NCBI RefSeq assembly: GCF_017352115.1
Contig: NZ_CP071448.1
Coordinates: 4,265,001 to 4,329,000, forward strand
DNA: 64,000 bases
Direction: 5' to 3'
DNA from: Flavobacterium endoglycinae
GTDB lineage: Bacteria > Bacteroidota > Bacteroidia > Flavobacteriales > Flavobacteriaceae
The translations under genes were made by a program, and so were the position numbers. Below are positions 62,001 to 64,000 of the stretch, piece by piece (position 1 is the stretch's first letter; every line of letters begins with the position of its first letter). Below the pieces are notes generated by a model. The model had not been told where the DNA came from. It did not search any database and saw nothing but the letters and a program-made list of their open reading frames with translations.

Positions 62001-64000
62001 AAGAAAAAGCCGCAGAGATTAGTGAAAAGCCATTTAAAGAGTATCTAAGATCGTCCATAAAATTAATGGAACCTCTTGCACACGAATTAAGTCTCAATAT
62101 CGATACACAAAGTGATGAGATTATTGAATTTGCTTATCGAAAATTCAGCAAAGAAAACACACTTATTGGTAGTGTCGAATCCTGCCAGAAAATGCTGCAA
62201 AGTATTCAAAATATAGGAGTTACTGAAGTAGCATGTCTTGTAGATTTTGGTGTTGAAAACGAAAATGTACTTTCAGGGTTGAAAAACATTGCTAAAGCAA
62301 AATCACTTTACCACAAACAAAATGAGCTTAGAGATTTGTTAAATATAAACAATCAAAAAAATGAATTAGAACTTATTGATACTTACAAGGTTACTCATGT
62401 TCAAATGACACCTTCGCAGTCTAAGTTAATCCTGGATTTATACAATCAAGATAATTCAAGAGACATTTCTTCTGTAGAACATTGGATGATAGGAGGAGAA
62501 CCTTTAAACCAAAACTTGATCGACGGATTAAGCGAGATTACAAATGCGAAATTATACAATATGTACGGCCCTACAGAAACAACCGTTTGGTCTGCATGGA
62601 GAGAAATTCGTAACGGCAATTTTAAAATTGGAAATCCAATCTTAAATACAAAATTATTGCTTCTTAATGAATTCGAACAGCAGGTTCCTCTTGGAGTTGT
62701 TGGCGAATTGTATATCGGAGGATCTGGAGTTTCAAAAGGATATTACAACAATTCAGAACTTACTGCGAGTAGTTTTAAAAAACTAAAAAACAAGCAGGCA
62801 GATACTATCAAATTCTATAAAACGGGAGATTTAATGCGCTTAAATCCTGACGGAACTTTTGATTATGAAGGAAGAAAAGACAATCAGGTAAAAATTAATG
62901 GTTACAGAATTGAACCTGAGGAAATTGAAAATGTAATATGTAAAATCCCCGAAGTAAAGGATTGTAAAGTTGTACCAATTACTGATGGTAATACTACATA
63001 TTTATCTGCTTACATTGTTAAAGAAGAAATAGTATTCGGAAACTATAAAGAGCTTCCTGTTCAAGAGCAGGCAAAAGCATTTAAATTTCCTGACGGAAGC
63101 ACCGTTTATCATCAGTCAAACCGACAGCTGGCTATGCTTTACAAAGAAATATTTGAAGATGAAATCTATTTCAAACATAATATTTCCATACCCGAAAATG
63201 CGGTAGTAATAGATGCAGGAGCTAATATAGGATCATTTAGTATGCATGTAAATCAAAAGCAGCCAAGTGCCTTTCTAGTCGCTTTTGAACCAATCCCCCA
63301 GATTTTTTCAGGATTAAAACAAAACTTTGAACACCGCAATATCAAAGGTCGAATCCTGAACTACGGAGTTTCTAACAAAAAAGAAAATGCGACCTTTTAT
63401 TACTATCCTGAAATGGCAGGTATGTCAGGAAGGTTTACAGAAAAAGAAACTATTGTAGATGCTGTAGGCGGTTATGTGAAACATGATAAAACAGTTCTTT
63501 CACAAAACGCTAATCATTCAAATGAAGATGTTATTGTAAAATCTTTTTATGAAAGTATTGATAGTGAAGGTGAAATGAATGACGAATTCAAAAATTACCT
63601 GAATTCTCTATACGAAGCCAAAGAAGTAGACTGTCAGCTTACCACAATCTCTGATGTTATCGATGATCTTAAACTTGAATGTATTGATCTTCTTAAAGTA
63701 GACGTAGAAAAAAGCGAATGCCTTGTGTTAGAAGGTATACGAGAAGAACACTGGGCAAGAATTCACCAGCTTGCTATTGAGGTAGATGGAGATTCTAATC
63801 TTGACAGTATCGTAAAACTTTTAAAGAAAAACGGTTATCAAATACAAATTGACGAATTGGCAATGAGTGATTCCGATACGATCAAAAATGAAAATACCTA
63901 TATGCTTTATGCAATAAATGACGATCGTAAAAAAACACATAATAGCATTGAAAGACAATATTCGGCGCCACAAGTCAACGAATCATTTGTTCGAAACTAT
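59018..64000 (+). CDS. NRPS module with A domain carrying inserted luciferase-like monooxygenase and FkbM methyltransferase (partial)
   Basis: 1661 codons visible, open to the right edge. A TubC-like docking segment (1-~55) is followed by a C domain (~68-500; HHIASDG near 201) and an A domain beginning at ~535. A3 FTSGTTGKPKG (~675) and A4 FDISVLEL (~721) are followed by an insertion at ~761-1095: a luciferase-like monooxygenase (DFSIMFFGAD, IWTPERHFGEFGG, GSVVLPLHDPIRVAEEW, IASGWHPNDFVF). The A domain resumes with A5 NMYGPTETTVWS (~1180), A7 YKTGDL (~1267) and A8 GRKDNQVKINGYRIEP. A second insertion (~1365-1640) is an FkbM-type methyltransferase with VVIDAGANIGSF (1396-) and DLLKVDVEKSE. The frame is unbroken throughout. 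Specificity residues read about DILQMGMVWK, glycine-like. Confidence 0.92.
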   Translation, partial: MLKQRLARLIQKKVSFEVSQDKLLVKGDLAVLNEEDKQFLKENKQEIISLIENASSEISLVKNTNKEDRIPLSFSQQSLWLLDRINNGSSHYNLTSAFKLKGRLDYKALNKAFTSIIERHDTLRSTFFVDNSGEPFQKIQNVESFTIVPEEFDTADSTIESQLFEKIEEETNKIFDLTQDLLVNVRLFKVNANEHFLIVTMHHIASDGWSIGIFVNEISILYNSYLEEKTNALPELTVQYSDYAIWQRKRLQGKILEKQIDYWKNLLADLPVIHNLPLDNPRPFVQTFNGSTYYSKIEAKTLKSLYSLCKAESATLFMAIHAVFSVLLARYSNAKDIVVGTPIANREKAEIAGLVGFFMNLIVLRSDLSQNPSFIDLLRQSKKMLEESYDYQELPFEKLVEELKVKRNLGHSPLFQVLLSLQNNEQEQVALTDLTLETVTYKNTRSAKYDLSLNIIEISGELSLSWEYNTDLFNEETIARMAGHFDTLLNSVLVNPDENVFKINMISDKDAEDICKHLDGEVLNLTDVEETNSLFEYQLKNNPDKTAVICGGVSYTYKALGEKVDSIASHLVQNGVQNSDRVGICLLRSIEMVASIFACFKIGAAYIPLDPVYSSIRLNQIVKDAEPKCIITHSALRELYLKEMYEDFIYLDKLDLTVNDKVVINCHDENTAYIIFTSGTTGKPKGIEVSHANLKNFLKALDISFGTETRQNWLAQTSMNFDISVLELIWTISRGHQIVLQQSNPFKLLSSDNISQTKNLDFSIMFFGADKENDAQKYNLLLETAKYADKNDFTAIWTPERHFGEFGGLFPSPSVLGSAISVLTEKIKVRSGSVVLPLHDPIRVAEEWAVIDNLSNGRTGISIASGWHPNDFVFSNSNYEARHIEMREKITELKKLWEGHSVIRKNGTGQDFEITIRPEPIQKQLPLWITAAGNPETFKYAGEIGANVLTHMLGQSLEKLAENIAVYHKALKENGFTVEDKTVSLMLHTYIDADQEKAAEISEKPFKEYLRSSIKLMEPLAHELSLNIDTQSDEIIEFAYRKFSKENTLIGSVESCQKMLQSIQNIGVTEVACLVDFGVENENVLSGLKNIAKAKSLYHKQNELRDLLNINNQKNELELIDTYKVTHVQMTPSQSKLILDLYNQDNSRDISSVEHWMIGGEPLNQNLIDGLSEITNAKLYNMYGPTETTVWSAWREIRNGNFKIGNPILNTKLLLLNEFEQQVPLGVVGELYIGGSGVSKGYYNNSELTASSFKKLKNKQADTIKFYKTGDLMRLNPDGTFDYEGRKDNQVKINGYRIEPEEIENVICKIPEVKDCKVVPITDGNTTYLSAYIVKEEIVFGNYKELPVQEQAKAFKFPDGSTVYHQSNRQLAMLYKEIFEDEIYFKHNISIPENAVVIDAGANIGSFSMHVNQKQPSAFLVAFEPIPQIFSGLKQNFEHRNIKGRILNYGVSNKKENATFYYYPEMAGMSGRFTEKETIVDAVGGYVKHDKTVLSQNANHSNEDVIVKSFYESIDSEGEMNDEFKNYLNSLYEAKEVDCQLTTISDVIDDLKLECIDLLKVDVEKSECLVLEGIREEHWARIHQLAIEVDGDSNLDSIVKLLKKNGYQIQIDELAMSDSDTIKNENTYMLYAINDDRKKTHNSIERQYSAPQVNESFVRNY

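Noticed and set aside
61298..62300. A separate luciferase-like monooxygenase gene
   Set aside because: The frame is continuous with the A domain on both sides, with no stop, start or ribosome-binding site, so it is an inserted domain.

Overview
The window is A+T-rich chromosomal DNA from a Bacteroidota bacterium, almost certainly Flavobacterium or a close relative. The reasons are two SusC/SusD pairs, many SPII lipoproteins, secreted proteins ending in type IX (Por) sorting domains, promoter-like TAnnTTTG elements, and the short AGRTTCTA and CTTTGCG intergenic repeats that I associate with Flavobacterium. I see no rRNA, tRNA, CRISPR array, phage or insertion sequence.

Layout. 1-4.7 kb: a cut-off membrane protein, a secreted subtilisin-like protease, an M57 metalloprotease lipoprotein and a small lipoprotein. 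4.9-9.7 kb: a TonB-dependent receptor divergent from a LytS/LytTR-type two-component pair. 9.8-10.8 kb: a tandem GNAT protein. 10.9-17.5 kb: a small glycan locus (family-14-like polysaccharide lyase plus SusD/SusC) whose two promoters share a long conserved block. 18.0-20.3 kb: the catalase-peroxidase KatG.

20.4-43.1 kb is a large amino-sugar utilisation locus. It holds a secreted beta-helix protein, a CBM9-like protein, a LacI-family regulator, an intracellular pathway (nucleotidyltransferase, NahK-type N-acetylhexosamine kinase, epimerase, FucP-type transporter, GlcN6P deaminase fused to a PIG-L deacetylase, GlmM-type mutase), SusC/SusD, a DUF4874/DUF4832 lipoprotein, a PKD lipoprotein, a NagX-like membrane acetyltransferase and a GH109 alpha-N-acetylgalactosaminidase. 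Six near-palindromic sites (consensus TGTGTTCGAACACA) lie in pairs at three promoters. At each promoter the nearer site is the same distance from the -7-like element, which marks this as one LacI-family regulon. I infer that the locus consumes a GalNAc-containing glycan through 1-phosphate and UDP-sugar intermediates rather than the tagatose route.

43.3-49.6 kb: an SDR oxidoreductase, a frameshifted AraC regulator, a DUF1826-like protein, and a two-component system (TPR histidine kinase, response regulator) with small accessory genes. 50.1-64.0 kb: a nonribosomal peptide synthetase line of three genes, running off the window. Module order is (half C)-A-T-C-A-T, C-A-T, C-A... . The last A domain is interrupted twice, by a luciferase-like monooxygenase and by an FkbM-type methyltransferase, and its specificity residues look glycine-like. 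The amino-sugar regulon and this doubly interrupted A domain are the two most noteworthy systems here.
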